Positions 35,857 through 44,402 of a DNA stretch of 64,000 nt are shown in pieces; position 1 is the stretch's first letter; each line of letters begins with the position of its first letter. Location: assembly GCA_028282905.1 (NCBI GenBank), contig JANQGW010000146.1, positions 1 to 64,000 on the forward strand, read 5' to 3'. The DNA comes from Sedimentisphaerales bacterium. Lineage in GTDB: Bacteria; Planctomycetota; Phycisphaerae; Sedimentisphaerales; Anaerohalosphaeraceae. Position numbers and translations under genes: made by a program. Below the pieces are notes generated by a model. It made no database searches. It was not told the origin of the DNA and worked only from the letters and a program-made list of their open reading frames with translations.

Positions 35857-36630
35857 ATGATATTGCCCATGTCGATGAATGAAATTCTTGAGGAAGTGCA
35901 TTTTGATGAGATACAGCCGCATATGACCGGGCGTTTCTCCGATCTGGTATATCGATATGTATTAACAAAACTGGTGTTTCCGGATGACCAGCGACAATTG
36001 CGTCTTGGTGATAAGATTACCGAGCATGAAATTGCCGCCGAGTTGGGTGTCAGCAACGGTCCTGTGCGTGATGCGATGATTCGGTTGCGCCGGGAAGGAT
36101 GGATTACGACTCAGCGAAGCAAAGGCTCATTTATTATTGATTTTACCCAGCCGGAAATCAGCCGCCAGATTTACGAATTTCGACTGGTGGTTGAAACCGG
36201 GGCTTTTTATACATTGGCGCAAACCATCACGGGTGAACAACTTGCCGAATTAAAGCAAATCCAACGGAGAATTGAACAGGCAGTTAACAATTGGGATTTG
36301 CAGTCGTATCGCAAGGCCGATGCCGAATTCCATTTGCGTGTGATCGAGATGGCCGGCGGTCAGCGTTTGCGAAAGGCCTCAGCGGCGAAGCTGCTGCAGT
36401 GGTTCGCGCTGTCTCGCCGTGTGCTGGAAGATACCATTAGCGTAGAACAGTCTGGTGTAGATACTCGGTCGATAGATAGTGAAATCCTGAGTCGTCCCGA
36501 CCAGGTCTCTCATTCCAGCCTGATTAATCTGTTGGAACGCCATGACAGCAATGCGGCGGCCAAGCAGGCGACCCATCACTGTTGTTTTGTTGCCCAAACC
36601 TTGGGAATTGAAAAGAGATGTATTGCCTGA
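35857..36630 (+). CDS. GntR/FadR-family transcriptional regulator
   Basis: 257 residues. Winged helix at about 30-95: DKITEHEIAAELGVSNGPVRDAMIRLRREGWITTQRSKGSFI. The C-terminal FCD all-helical ligand domain begins QIYEFRLVVETGAFYTLAQ and contains YRKADAEFHLRVIEMAGGQRLRK, where the D and H residues typically bind a metal or ligand. FadR-group regulators (for example NanR) often sense sugar acids, including sialic acid. Its place, 30 bp after the aldolase and 26 bp before the sulfatase, makes it the likely repressor of this locus. AGGAA lies 10 bases before ATG 35857. Confidence 0.88.
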   Translation: MILPMSMNEILEEVHFDEIQPHMTGRFSDLVYRYVLTKLVFPDDQRQLRLGDKITEHEIAAELGVSNGPVRDAMIRLRREGWITTQRSKGSFIIDFTQPEISRQIYEFRLVVETGAFYTLAQTITGEQLAELKQIQRRIEQAVNNWDLQSYRKADAEFHLRVIEMAGGQRLRKASAAKLLQWFALSRRVLEDTISVEQSGVDTRSIDSEILSRPDQVSHSSLINLLERHDSNAAAKQATHHCCFVAQTLGIEKRCIA

Positions 36631-36656
36631 TGCCATGGAAAGAAAGATAAAGTCAA

Positions 36657-38195
36657 ATGGGTAAGATGCAGAGGCGGGACTTTTTAAAATCAACTTTAGG
36701 GGTTGTGCTGACAGGTTCGATCGGACTGGCCGCGGCGGAAAGAAAAAAACGCCTGTTGCCGAATGTGCTTTTTATTGCGGTTGATGACATGAACGACTGG
36801 ACGGCCGGTCTGGGCGGTTATGCCGGTAAGATTCATACCCCAAATCAGCAGCGGTTGGCGAAGATGGGCATGGAGTTTACCGATGCCCATACCGCTTCGT
36901 CGATTTGCTGTCCCAGCCGGGCGGCGGTTATGACCGGCCTTCGGCCGTCAACCAGTGGTATTTACAATAACGGCCAATGGTTAAAGCCGCATCGCCCGAA
37001 TGTGGTGACGATTCCGGTCCATTTTCGTAACCACGGCTATTATGCCGCCGGAGCGGGCAAGATTTTCCACCATACCGCCGGCAATAATCCACCGTATCAA
37101 TGGGATGAATTTAGAAGACTCGTCTTTAATGATGATCCCTGGTTTCGGGGTGTTAAATTAAACTATCCGTGGTCCAAATCCGAGTCGATGCCGGAAGGGT
37201 ATCCTTTATGCGGCATAGAGAAAATTCCTCATGAATTTGACTGGGGCAGTCTTGATAAGAATGAGTCTGACTATGACGATTCAAAATCGGCTGATTTTGT
37301 GATAGAGTTTTTACAAAAATCCCATGATAAGCCGTTCTTTCTGGCGTGCGGGATTTTTCGACCGCATTTGCCGTGGTATGTACCGAAAAAATATTTTGAC
37401 ATGTACCCACTGGATGAGATTCAACTGCCGGAGGTCATGGAAAACGATCTGGATGATATCCCCGAGGAGGGCAAGCGGTTGTCAAAAGCCAGACGGTCGG
37501 ATTTTGAAATGGTCAAGGCCGCGGGTAAATGGAAGCAGGCCGTTCAGGCATATCTGGCTAGTATCACCTTTGCCGACGCCCAAGTCGGGCGAGTGCTGGA
37601 TGCCCTGGAAAAAAGCGATTACGCGGACAATACCGTTATCGTGTTCTGGTCGGACCACGGCTGGCATCTGGGAGAGAAAAATCACTGGCATAAAATGACG
37701 CTGTGGGAGGAAGCGACGAGGGTGCCGTTTTATATTTGCGTGCCCAACGGAGTGAAAGCAGGGCAGCGATGCGACCGCCCCGTAGGATTGATTGATATTT
37801 ATCCCACGTTGATCGAGTTATGCGGGCTAAAGCCAAAGCCCGAACTGGATGGCGTCAGTCTGGTGTCGTTGCTGAATAATCCAAATCAAAAATGGAACCG
37901 ACCGGCAATCACTGAGTATCACCGCGGCCAGTTTTCCGTTCGTTCACAGCGATGGCGATATATTCGTTACAGTGACGGAAGCGAAGAATTATACGACCAC
38001 GATAATGACCCACGGGAATGGAGGAATCTGGCGGGAAAGCCGGAATATGATGTGATCAAAAAGGAGCACGCCAAATGGATTCCCGCCAACCCGGCTAAAC
38101 CGGCCCCCTCGAAAAACGCTTATATCTTCGATCCGGAGACATATTGCTGGACACACAAGAAAACCGGCAAAAAGATTGACGGAATGTATAAATAA
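36657..38195 (+). CDS. Type I sulfatase (iduronate-2-sulfatase-like), Tat-exported
   Basis: 512 residues. The N-terminus MGKMQRRDFLKSTLGVVLTG has a twin-arginine motif. The sulfatase signature is SSICCPSRAAVMTGLRPSTSG: C84 (C84-C-P-S-R88) is the residue converted to formylglycine. Metal-binding DDMNDW opens the fold, and WSDHGWHLGEKNHWHKMTLWEEATRVP carries the D-H and K of the active site. The C-terminal part (ITEYHRGQFSVRSQRWRYIRYSDGSEELYDH, DPREWRNL) is characteristic of the iduronate-2-sulfatase/choline-sulfatase branch. It would desulfate a glycan before or alongside sialidase action. An anaerobic maturase (anSME) or FGE gene is not in the window. Confidence 0.92.
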   Translation: MGKMQRRDFLKSTLGVVLTGSIGLAAAERKKRLLPNVLFIAVDDMNDWTAGLGGYAGKIHTPNQQRLAKMGMEFTDAHTASSICCPSRAAVMTGLRPSTSGIYNNGQWLKPHRPNVVTIPVHFRNHGYYAAGAGKIFHHTAGNNPPYQWDEFRRLVFNDDPWFRGVKLNYPWSKSESMPEGYPLCGIEKIPHEFDWGSLDKNESDYDDSKSADFVIEFLQKSHDKPFFLACGIFRPHLPWYVPKKYFDMYPLDEIQLPEVMENDLDDIPEEGKRLSKARRSDFEMVKAAGKWKQAVQAYLASITFADAQVGRVLDALEKSDYADNTVIVFWSDHGWHLGEKNHWHKMTLWEEATRVPFYICVPNGVKAGQRCDRPVGLIDIYPTLIELCGLKPKPELDGVSLVSLLNNPNQKWNRPAITEYHRGQFSVRSQRWRYIRYSDGSEELYDHDNDPREWRNLAGKPEYDVIKKEHAKWIPANPAKPAPSKNAYIFDPETYCWTHKKTGKKIDGMYK

Positions 38196-38228
38196 ACTCA
38201 TAATGAAATAATTGTAGGGACAAAATCA

Positions 38229-41024
38229 ATGAATAATTTGCACAAAAAAACATTAAATGATCTCAATCTTTTCTCTCTTTATGTAGCCGGTTTATTGTTG
38301 TTTACGCAGATATGCAGTATAGGCTATGCCAACCTTGCTTTATCTGTAAAAGACTCGTCAGGAACTGCCTCGGGGCTGCTATTTGAAGGCGAGCTTGAAG
38401 TGTTTTTGAAGAAACCTCAGATGGAAATGCAGCAGGTTTTTAAGGGTAATCGTTTTCCTAATGTGGTGGTTGCCGCAGATGGCACTGTGCTGGCATTCTG
38501 GAATGGAGTGAAAGTTCGTCGCAGTGAAGACGGCGGCAAGACTTGGGGCCGGGAGATTCTTGTAGGCAAAGGTTTTATGGGCGGCGGAGTCACGGTCGAT
38601 GAGAAGACAGGAGATATTTTGGCATTTGTTGAAAAGAATCATCCTCCGGCACCGATTGATATTTATCGCAGCTCAGACTGCGGAAAAACGTGGAAAAAAC
38701 AGGACGTTGTTATTCATCCGGACAAAAACGGCAATGTTCCTTCAATGCACATGAATGAGCATGGTATTACGTTGCGTCACGGCAAATACGCCGGACGGCT
38801 TATGCGTCCATCACGTTGGTATGCTGCGGGAAACCGCCCGGCATCCATTTTTCCAGACCACTATACGAATGCCATCTACAGTGACGATGGAGGGAAAACC
38901 TGGCTGACGAGCGACCCTTTCCCGGCCAATGGAACGGGGGAAGCAACCATTGTCGAACTTTCCGATGGAACGATTTACTACAACTCTCGTCGTCACTGGG
39001 CGCCGGAAGGTGAGAATCCCAGACGCCGCTGGACTGCCCGAAGTACTGATGGCGGTCATACCTGGAAAGAGCTGTCGATGTGCAAGGTCTTGCCGGATGG
39101 TGATCAAATCAAAGATTACGGGCTGATGGCCGGATTGGTGCGACTTCCGGTAAAGGGCAGAGATGTTCTAATTTTTAGTAATATCGAAAGTCCCAGTGGT
39201 CGCCACCATGGATACGTCTGGGCAAGTTTTGACGGCGGCCGAACCTGGCCCATCAAACGGCAGGTATATGAAGGACCATTCGCCTATTCTTCTCTCGATG
39301 CTGGCCGCCCCGGTTCTCTTAGTGAGGGGCTTATCTACCTTCTTTTTGAAGGCGGGCCAAAGGGGGGTGGAACCCTTGCCAAGTTCAATCTGAGTTGGTT
39401 ACTGTGTGGTCAAAAGACCGGTGACGGCCAGTTGCCGCAGTGGCTCGATTATGTCCCCCCTAAGACCGTGGAAGTTCCAACTGCTGTTCAGGAGCAACCG
39501 AATATTCCCGTGATGACCAATCGTGCTGATGTACCTGTTTTATGGGTGAATGTTAAGGGCGGCCGCCAACTCCAACAAGTCACCCTTGATCTATCCGGAA
39601 CGACGAATGTTTCTGATGTGAGGTCGGTTAAAGTCTTTTCAGCCGGCAGTAAGCGTCCATCAAATCTTCCCGATAAAGCGGTATTATTTGGCAGTACAGA
39701 TACGCCAAAGCAGGAAACTCTTGCCATCAAAGGACAGGCTACGATAAATCCGCAGCAGGATAATTGGTTTCTGGTTACGGTAACAATGAATCCAAAGGCG
39801 GATTTACTGCACCACTTAGGCCTTTCCTGCACGGAATTGACGATATCGAATCAAACCGTAAAGCCCGATGGTCAGACACAATCTTTCTTACGGTTAGGCT
39901 GCCGTGTGCGTCACAAAGGCGACGATGGCTCAAAAGGCTATCGTATCCCCGGACTGGCGACCAGCAACGCCGGGACATTGCTGGCGATTTACGATATTCG
40001 TCGAGAAGGCAATCGCGATTTGCAGGGCGATATGGATATCGGGTTGAGCCGTTCGACTGATGGTGGCCAGACCTGGCTGCCGATGCAAGTTGTTTTGGAT
40101 ATGGGCACTTACCGCGGCTTGCCGCAGAAATACAATGGTGTGTCGGATGCCGGCATTCTCGTGGACAAACAGACCGGGCGTATTTTCGTCTTTGGCTGTT
40201 GGATGTTTGGTTTGCGTAATAAGGACGGTTCCTTCCGGACCGGCCTGACGGAAAATTCCAAAGACTGGGCACACCAGTGGCACGGCGGCAAAGTCGGTTC
40301 CGGCCCCGGCATGACGCCGAAGGAAACTGCTCAATTTCTTATGGCCTACAGTGACGATGACGGCAAAACTTGGTCCAAACCGGTCAATTTGACGCCGCAG
40401 GTCAAACGCTCCGAGTGGTACCTGTTCTGCACCGCTCCAGGCAATGGCATCACGATGTCTGACGGCACGCTGGTGCTGCCGTGTCAGGGCCGCGATGAAA
40501 ACGGAAAGGTTTTTTCCAATATCATCTACAGCAAAGACCACGGCAAAACCTGGCAGGCCTCTGAGTCATTTAATTCGGGAACGAATGAATGCGCCGTAGT
40601 CGAATTAAGCGATGGCACGCTGATGCTCAACGGACGCGATGCCCATAGCCGCAGCAGCACCCGCGGCGTCGTTGTTTCCAACAACTTAGGCAAAACCTGG
40701 AAAAAACATGCGACGGACCACAAGACATTGATTGAGCCAACCTGTATGGCCAGTCTGATTCAGACAGAAGTGGAGGGCAAATCCGTACTCTTTTTCTCAA
40801 ATCCGAATAACCGCAAACAACGCCGAAATCTGACCATCAAAGCCAGCCTGGATGATGGGATCACCTGGCCCAAAGAATATCAAGTCGAACTGGACTCGGT
40901 CCGAGGCGCCTACTCCTGTCTCACTCGCGTGGATGACAAAACTATCGGCATTTTATATGAATCTTCACAGGGCTATCTCATCTTCCAAAAAATCCCAGTC
41001 GGTATCGTTCTGAAATCACTCTAA
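38229..41024 (+). CDS. Tandem two-propeller exo-alpha-sialidase with sialidase N-terminal domain between
   Basis: 931 residues; signal peptide about 20-38 (LYVAGLLLFTQICSIGYA). The first BNR propeller (about 60-400) has VRRSEDGGKTW, YRSSDCGKTWKKQ, YSDDGGKTW, STDGGHTW but starts FPNVVVAADGT rather than RIP, so its catalytic arginine may be missing. A beta-sandwich at about 425-550 matches the BNR-associated sialidase N-terminal domain. The second propeller is a standard GH33: KGYRIPGLATS (R572), GDMDIGLSRSTDGGQTW, TNECAVVELSDGT (Glu), RGAYSCLTRV (Tyr). It follows the sulfatase by 33 bp, likely in one operon. Only the second propeller is confidently catalytic; the first may bind sialylated substrate. 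Confidence 0.88.
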   Translation: MNNLHKKTLNDLNLFSLYVAGLLLFTQICSIGYANLALSVKDSSGTASGLLFEGELEVFLKKPQMEMQQVFKGNRFPNVVVAADGTVLAFWNGVKVRRSEDGGKTWGREILVGKGFMGGGVTVDEKTGDILAFVEKNHPPAPIDIYRSSDCGKTWKKQDVVIHPDKNGNVPSMHMNEHGITLRHGKYAGRLMRPSRWYAAGNRPASIFPDHYTNAIYSDDGGKTWLTSDPFPANGTGEATIVELSDGTIYYNSRRHWAPEGENPRRRWTARSTDGGHTWKELSMCKVLPDGDQIKDYGLMAGLVRLPVKGRDVLIFSNIESPSGRHHGYVWASFDGGRTWPIKRQVYEGPFAYSSLDAGRPGSLSEGLIYLLFEGGPKGGGTLAKFNLSWLLCGQKTGDGQLPQWLDYVPPKTVEVPTAVQEQPNIPVMTNRADVPVLWVNVKGGRQLQQVTLDLSGTTNVSDVRSVKVFSAGSKRPSNLPDKAVLFGSTDTPKQETLAIKGQATINPQQDNWFLVTVTMNPKADLLHHLGLSCTELTISNQTVKPDGQTQSFLRLGCRVRHKGDDGSKGYRIPGLATSNAGTLLAIYDIRREGNRDLQGDMDIGLSRSTDGGQTWLPMQVVLDMGTYRGLPQKYNGVSDAGILVDKQTGRIFVFGCWMFGLRNKDGSFRTGLTENSKDWAHQWHGGKVGSGPGMTPKETAQFLMAYSDDDGKTWSKPVNLTPQVKRSEWYLFCTAPGNGITMSDGTLVLPCQGRDENGKVFSNIIYSKDHGKTWQASESFNSGTNECAVVELSDGTLMLNGRDAHSRSSTRGVVVSNNLGKTWKKHATDHKTLIEPTCMASLIQTEVEGKSVLFFSNPNNRKQRRNLTIKASLDDGITWPKEYQVELDSVRGAYSCLTRVDDKTIGILYESSQGYLIFQKIPVGIVLKSL

Positions 41025-41342
41025 ATACATTTTTACTGCTTCTATTCATTTTTCATCGTATAAATCGCGACGTGCTATGGTTATTGTCATCTGGCTATTG
41101 AAGTTTACTGCTGTATATTTCATTTATTCGATGAATTCATAAGTGATTTTATGAAAAGGAGATAGGTGCTCTTTGTGCCCTGTTGATTCTTGATGGACAC
41201 AGTAGTTTTGCAGCGATAGTTCGGCTGAATTTTCGTAAAATAATATTTTTTATGAGAAAATCCACGTGATTCGACGGTTTTATCCCGTAGCTAATAATGG
41301 TATTGACTCAATTTTTAAGGCTATTGGGCGTAAAACGGTTCT
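41025..41342. other. AT-rich promoter-bearing gap before cassette 2
   Basis: 318 bp without a credible gene, between the sialidase and the cassette 2 sigma factor. It presumably holds the sigma-factor promoter; no motif can be named with confidence. Confidence 0.35.
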
Positions 41343-41882
41343 ATGTCGGATGATAATAGACATAATAAGTCAACAAAACAGTTCCTGAATTTGCTGATGG
41401 CGAATCAGGGACGGATCCTCTCGTATATCGGCACGCTTGTTCCCAATTATCAGGATGCCGACGATATCATGCAGGAGACGGCCTCTCTCATGTGGGAAAA
41501 GTTCGATCAATATGAGATAGGCACCGACTTTGCAGCGTGGGGTGTTAAAATTGCCTATTACAATGTTCTCAGATATCGTCGAAAAAAAGGAAAAGAAAAG
41601 ATCCACTTCAGCGACCAGCTTTTTGAACAGGTTCGTGAAATTACCGAGAAGAAGTGTTCGAATTTGGACCAGAAGGTCGAAGCACTTCATAGCTGTATTA
41701 AAAAGCTCGAAGAAAAGGATCGCTCGCTATTACGTGCTCGCTATGAATTGAACCAAACGGCCAAAAGTGTGGCGCAACGCACGGGAAAGTCACTGCAGAC
41801 TGTCTATCGCTCATTGGGACGGGTTCATCACATTCTCTATCGATGCATTAATCGCTTCTTGTCAGGGCAGGGGGTACGATAA
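41343..41882 (+). CDS. ECF-type sigma-70 factor, cassette 2
   Basis: 179 residues. Region 2: FLNLLMANQGRILSYIGTLVP, YQDADDIMQETASLMWEKF, GTDFAAWGVKIAYYNVLRYRRKK. Region 4: KLEEKDRSLLRARYELNQT and the helix-turn-helix KSVAQRTGKSLQTVYRSLGRVHHILYRCINRF. It is clearly paralogous to the other two complete sigma factors of the window. Its stop overlaps the FecR start (TAATG), so translation is coupled. It probably drives the prepilin and LamG genes that follow. Confidence 0.92.
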   Translation: MSDDNRHNKSTKQFLNLLMANQGRILSYIGTLVPNYQDADDIMQETASLMWEKFDQYEIGTDFAAWGVKIAYYNVLRYRRKKGKEKIHFSDQLFEQVREITEKKCSNLDQKVEALHSCIKKLEEKDRSLLRARYELNQTAKSVAQRTGKSLQTVYRSLGRVHHILYRCINRFLSGQGVR

Positions 41883-43435
41883 TGGATGCCAAACGGATAT
41901 TCAGGGTAAGTGAACTGCTGCTTTATTTAACAGATGAGGCGATCACTGCTGAGCAGATGCAGGAACTGGAGTCTTTGCTGTTGAGTGACAGAACCCTGCT
42001 TGAATATGCCGTTGATTATCTGATAGAGTCAAATATAATCCGTCGAGAATGCCGAAAGATTCCAGCTCAGGAGTCTTCCGCAGAGATGACGACGGATTTC
42101 GATACCGACCTGTGGAAGATGCTGGCTCAATTTGAAATAGAGGCTCCGGCCATTGAGATTCCCCAGGAGAAGGTTCAGAAGGAACCTGTCGAGATGTTGA
42201 AATTCGAAAGGACGCCTCGTGTTGTTCATAAATCATCGATCTATGCGGTGATTGCTTCGGTGGCCGCGGCGCTGCTGATAGCTCTGATGGTTGTGTTGAA
42301 GCCGGTACGTCCAACCGTAGCGATGTTGACTGATTCGATTGACGCTGAATGGGCTTATTCCAAGAGCGAACTGGTCCATGGGGATTTGCTTCGACAGGAA
42401 GAACTGACCTTGGTCAAAGGGTTTGCAGAGATTACTTTCGATGACGGAGCGGTAGTACTTGTGGAGGCTCCGGCAAAGTTTGAGCTTGAAAGCAGTAGCA
42501 TGTTGTTTTTATCAAGTGGAAAACTTTTCTCTGTGGTTCCCCCCGAAGCGGTTGGTTTTACTGTTCGGACGGCTCAGGCGGAGATTGTTGATTTCGGGAC
42601 AGAGTTTGGTGTGGCTGTAGAAGAGAGCGGACAAGTTAACACTTATGTGTTCAGCGGTAAGGTCAGGGTGAGCAGCTCTGATCAGAAAAAAGATAAGGAG
42701 ACACTCTGGTTGACTCAGGGACAGGCGGCTGCGACAGACCATGATGGTAACTTATCGCGTCAAAATTCGATGCATAATAAACGGATCTTTGTGCAGGGTA
42801 TTGAAACAGCTGAAAGTTGGCGGAGTTATCTGGATGTTAATTTGATTCAGAATCCTGGATTTGAGCAGGGTACTATTGGAGACTATACTCCCGAAGTGAC
42901 CGGCAAGAAAGAAGTTGGGGATGTAGCGATTCAGGGCTGGCAGGATGAGACGGCCGCGACGGTTTACACGTATCATGGTTCAACCGATGATTTTCCACGT
43001 CTTGGGCATGATCCGATCCCGGACAATTGCGGCCAAAACTTTTTTGTTGGCATGACAGATAATGAAATCTATCAGGATATCAGCGTGGGGCAGTTGGGCT
43101 ATTTAATTGATGATGGCAATGGCCTGTCATTTAAGCTAAGCGGATGGCTGGGCGGGTATGATTCTCATAAAGACAGCCTGTTAGTCACGGCCAGTTTCCG
43201 GGATAAACAGGGACAGGAAATTTCTCGGACAAGCATCGGGCCGGTTTCCGCTGCGGAACGAAAAAACCAAACCATGTTTATTTATAAACAAGCCGATGGA
43301 GCAGTGCCGACCGGGACCGATACGATACGCATCATACTGAAAACCACAAGAAGCTACGGGATGGCGGATTCCTTTGCTGATAATCTTAAATTGGTATTAA
43401 CGATTAACAAGGATATTTCATCATTGTTACGGTAA
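41882..43435 (+). CDS. FecR-family membrane regulator with C-terminal CBM-like domain, cassette 2
   Basis: 517 residues, start overlapping the sigma stop. About 117 cytoplasmic residues, a membrane helix (YAVIASVAAALLIALMVVL), then the FecR domain: VAMLTDSIDAEWAYSK, AEITFDDGAVVLVEAPAKFEL, GFTVRTAQAEIVDFGTEFGVAV. Unlike the other two FecR proteins the C-terminus is not NPCBM-like: it begins NLIQNPGFEQGTIGDY and ends with a strand-rich domain (GLSFKLSGWLGGYDSHKDSLLVTASFRDKQGQEIS), which resembles the NGDFE heads of the PEP-CTERM proteins at 6830 and 7618. The sensor has thus been swapped while the FecR core stayed the same. Confidence 0.85.
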   Translation: MDAKRIFRVSELLLYLTDEAITAEQMQELESLLLSDRTLLEYAVDYLIESNIIRRECRKIPAQESSAEMTTDFDTDLWKMLAQFEIEAPAIEIPQEKVQKEPVEMLKFERTPRVVHKSSIYAVIASVAAALLIALMVVLKPVRPTVAMLTDSIDAEWAYSKSELVHGDLLRQEELTLVKGFAEITFDDGAVVLVEAPAKFELESSSMLFLSSGKLFSVVPPEAVGFTVRTAQAEIVDFGTEFGVAVEESGQVNTYVFSGKVRVSSSDQKKDKETLWLTQGQAAATDHDGNLSRQNSMHNKRIFVQGIETAESWRSYLDVNLIQNPGFEQGTIGDYTPEVTGKKEVGDVAIQGWQDETAATVYTYHGSTDDFPRLGHDPIPDNCGQNFFVGMTDNEIYQDISVGQLGYLIDDGNGLSFKLSGWLGGYDSHKDSLLVTASFRDKQGQEISRTSIGPVSAAERKNQTMFIYKQADGAVPTGTDTIRIILKTTRSYGMADSFADNLKLVLTINKDISSLLR

Positions 43436-43474
43436 GTGTGTGCTGTACAATCATTCCATAGAAAGGGTGTTGCA

Positions 43475-44299
43475 ATGCAACGAAAGGGGTACAAGAGTAC
43501 TTGTCAAAAAAATGCTTTTACGTTAATTGAATTATTAGTTGTCATTGCGATTATTGCGCTGTTGATGGCAGTTGTTTTGCCGGGACTTCGCAAGGCCAAA
43601 CAGGCCGGTCAGCGTATTGTCTGTGCCGCTCATCAAAAAGGTTTTGGATATGCGTTTCTGGCCTACGTCGAAGAATATGATGGCAAATCGCACTGGGGGC
43701 CAAACCAAGGGCTCTGGTATGTTCCGGGTACAAGAGATATGTATGATGCGGACGATAGTAGTGCATATTGGGGTGTTGCATATTATCCTTATGCGGAAAA
43801 CATGGAAGTATTTCATTGTCCCAGTGCCCGTCGTGTCGATGACTGGTGGGATGAAAGCACGCAGGATCAATACCAGTGGTGTCATTTTGGATTAAATGGA
43901 TTTGCGGCCAGTCGCGTTACCACACGGATTAAGCAGCCTGGGCAATTCATTATTCTGCAGGACCATATTGAGCAGAAGCTTGATAACAACGGCGATATGT
44001 TTCATATTCCCCCCGGACAAAATGTAAATCTGCAGATGTGGAGAACCTCCTGGCGGTCGGATTATCCTGAAGCAGTTGCCGAGTGTTTCCGCCATAGCAG
44101 AACCGCCTATGGTGATACGGAATCTACTTTTCCTTATGATACACCCGGAACGGGGGTTTCCAATAGTCTTTGGCTGGATGGCCATGTTTCTCCGATTAAG
44201 GAAACGACCGGTGAAAATGTGCCGGTCCGCTGGTACACCGGTGGGGAAGGCGACGGCGCGCAGGAGGTGTGGACTTCAAGAGATACTCCGGCGTATTAA
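43475..44299 (+). CDS. Prepilin-like protein with DGHV motif, cassette 2
   Basis: ATG 43475 (AAAGGG upstream) gives 274 residues; a GTG at 43436 directly after the FecR stop is possible but adds a long leader. The N-terminus CQKNAFTLIELLVVIAIIAL, then LRKAKQAGQRIVCAAHQKG, is the prepilin helix of this family. The C-terminal SNSLWLDGHVSPIKE is the conserved DGH motif. The mid region has HCPSARRVDDWWDES, where a CPS segment recurs in family members. Short spacing to FecR suggests one transcript with cassette 2. Confidence 0.85.
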   Translation: MQRKGYKSTCQKNAFTLIELLVVIAIIALLMAVVLPGLRKAKQAGQRIVCAAHQKGFGYAFLAYVEEYDGKSHWGPNQGLWYVPGTRDMYDADDSSAYWGVAYYPYAENMEVFHCPSARRVDDWWDESTQDQYQWCHFGLNGFAASRVTTRIKQPGQFIILQDHIEQKLDNNGDMFHIPPGQNVNLQMWRTSWRSDYPEAVAECFRHSRTAYGDTESTFPYDTPGTGVSNSLWLDGHVSPIKETTGENVPVRWYTGGEGDGAQEVWTSRDTPAY

Positions 44300-44402
44300 T
44301 GTCGTGTGTTATGCATGTGGAGATAAGTGCAGGGTGATAAATGTCTCTTTATAATCAATGTGAACGGGGAGATGGAAAAACTTTATTTTGGAGGTATTTG
44401 AA

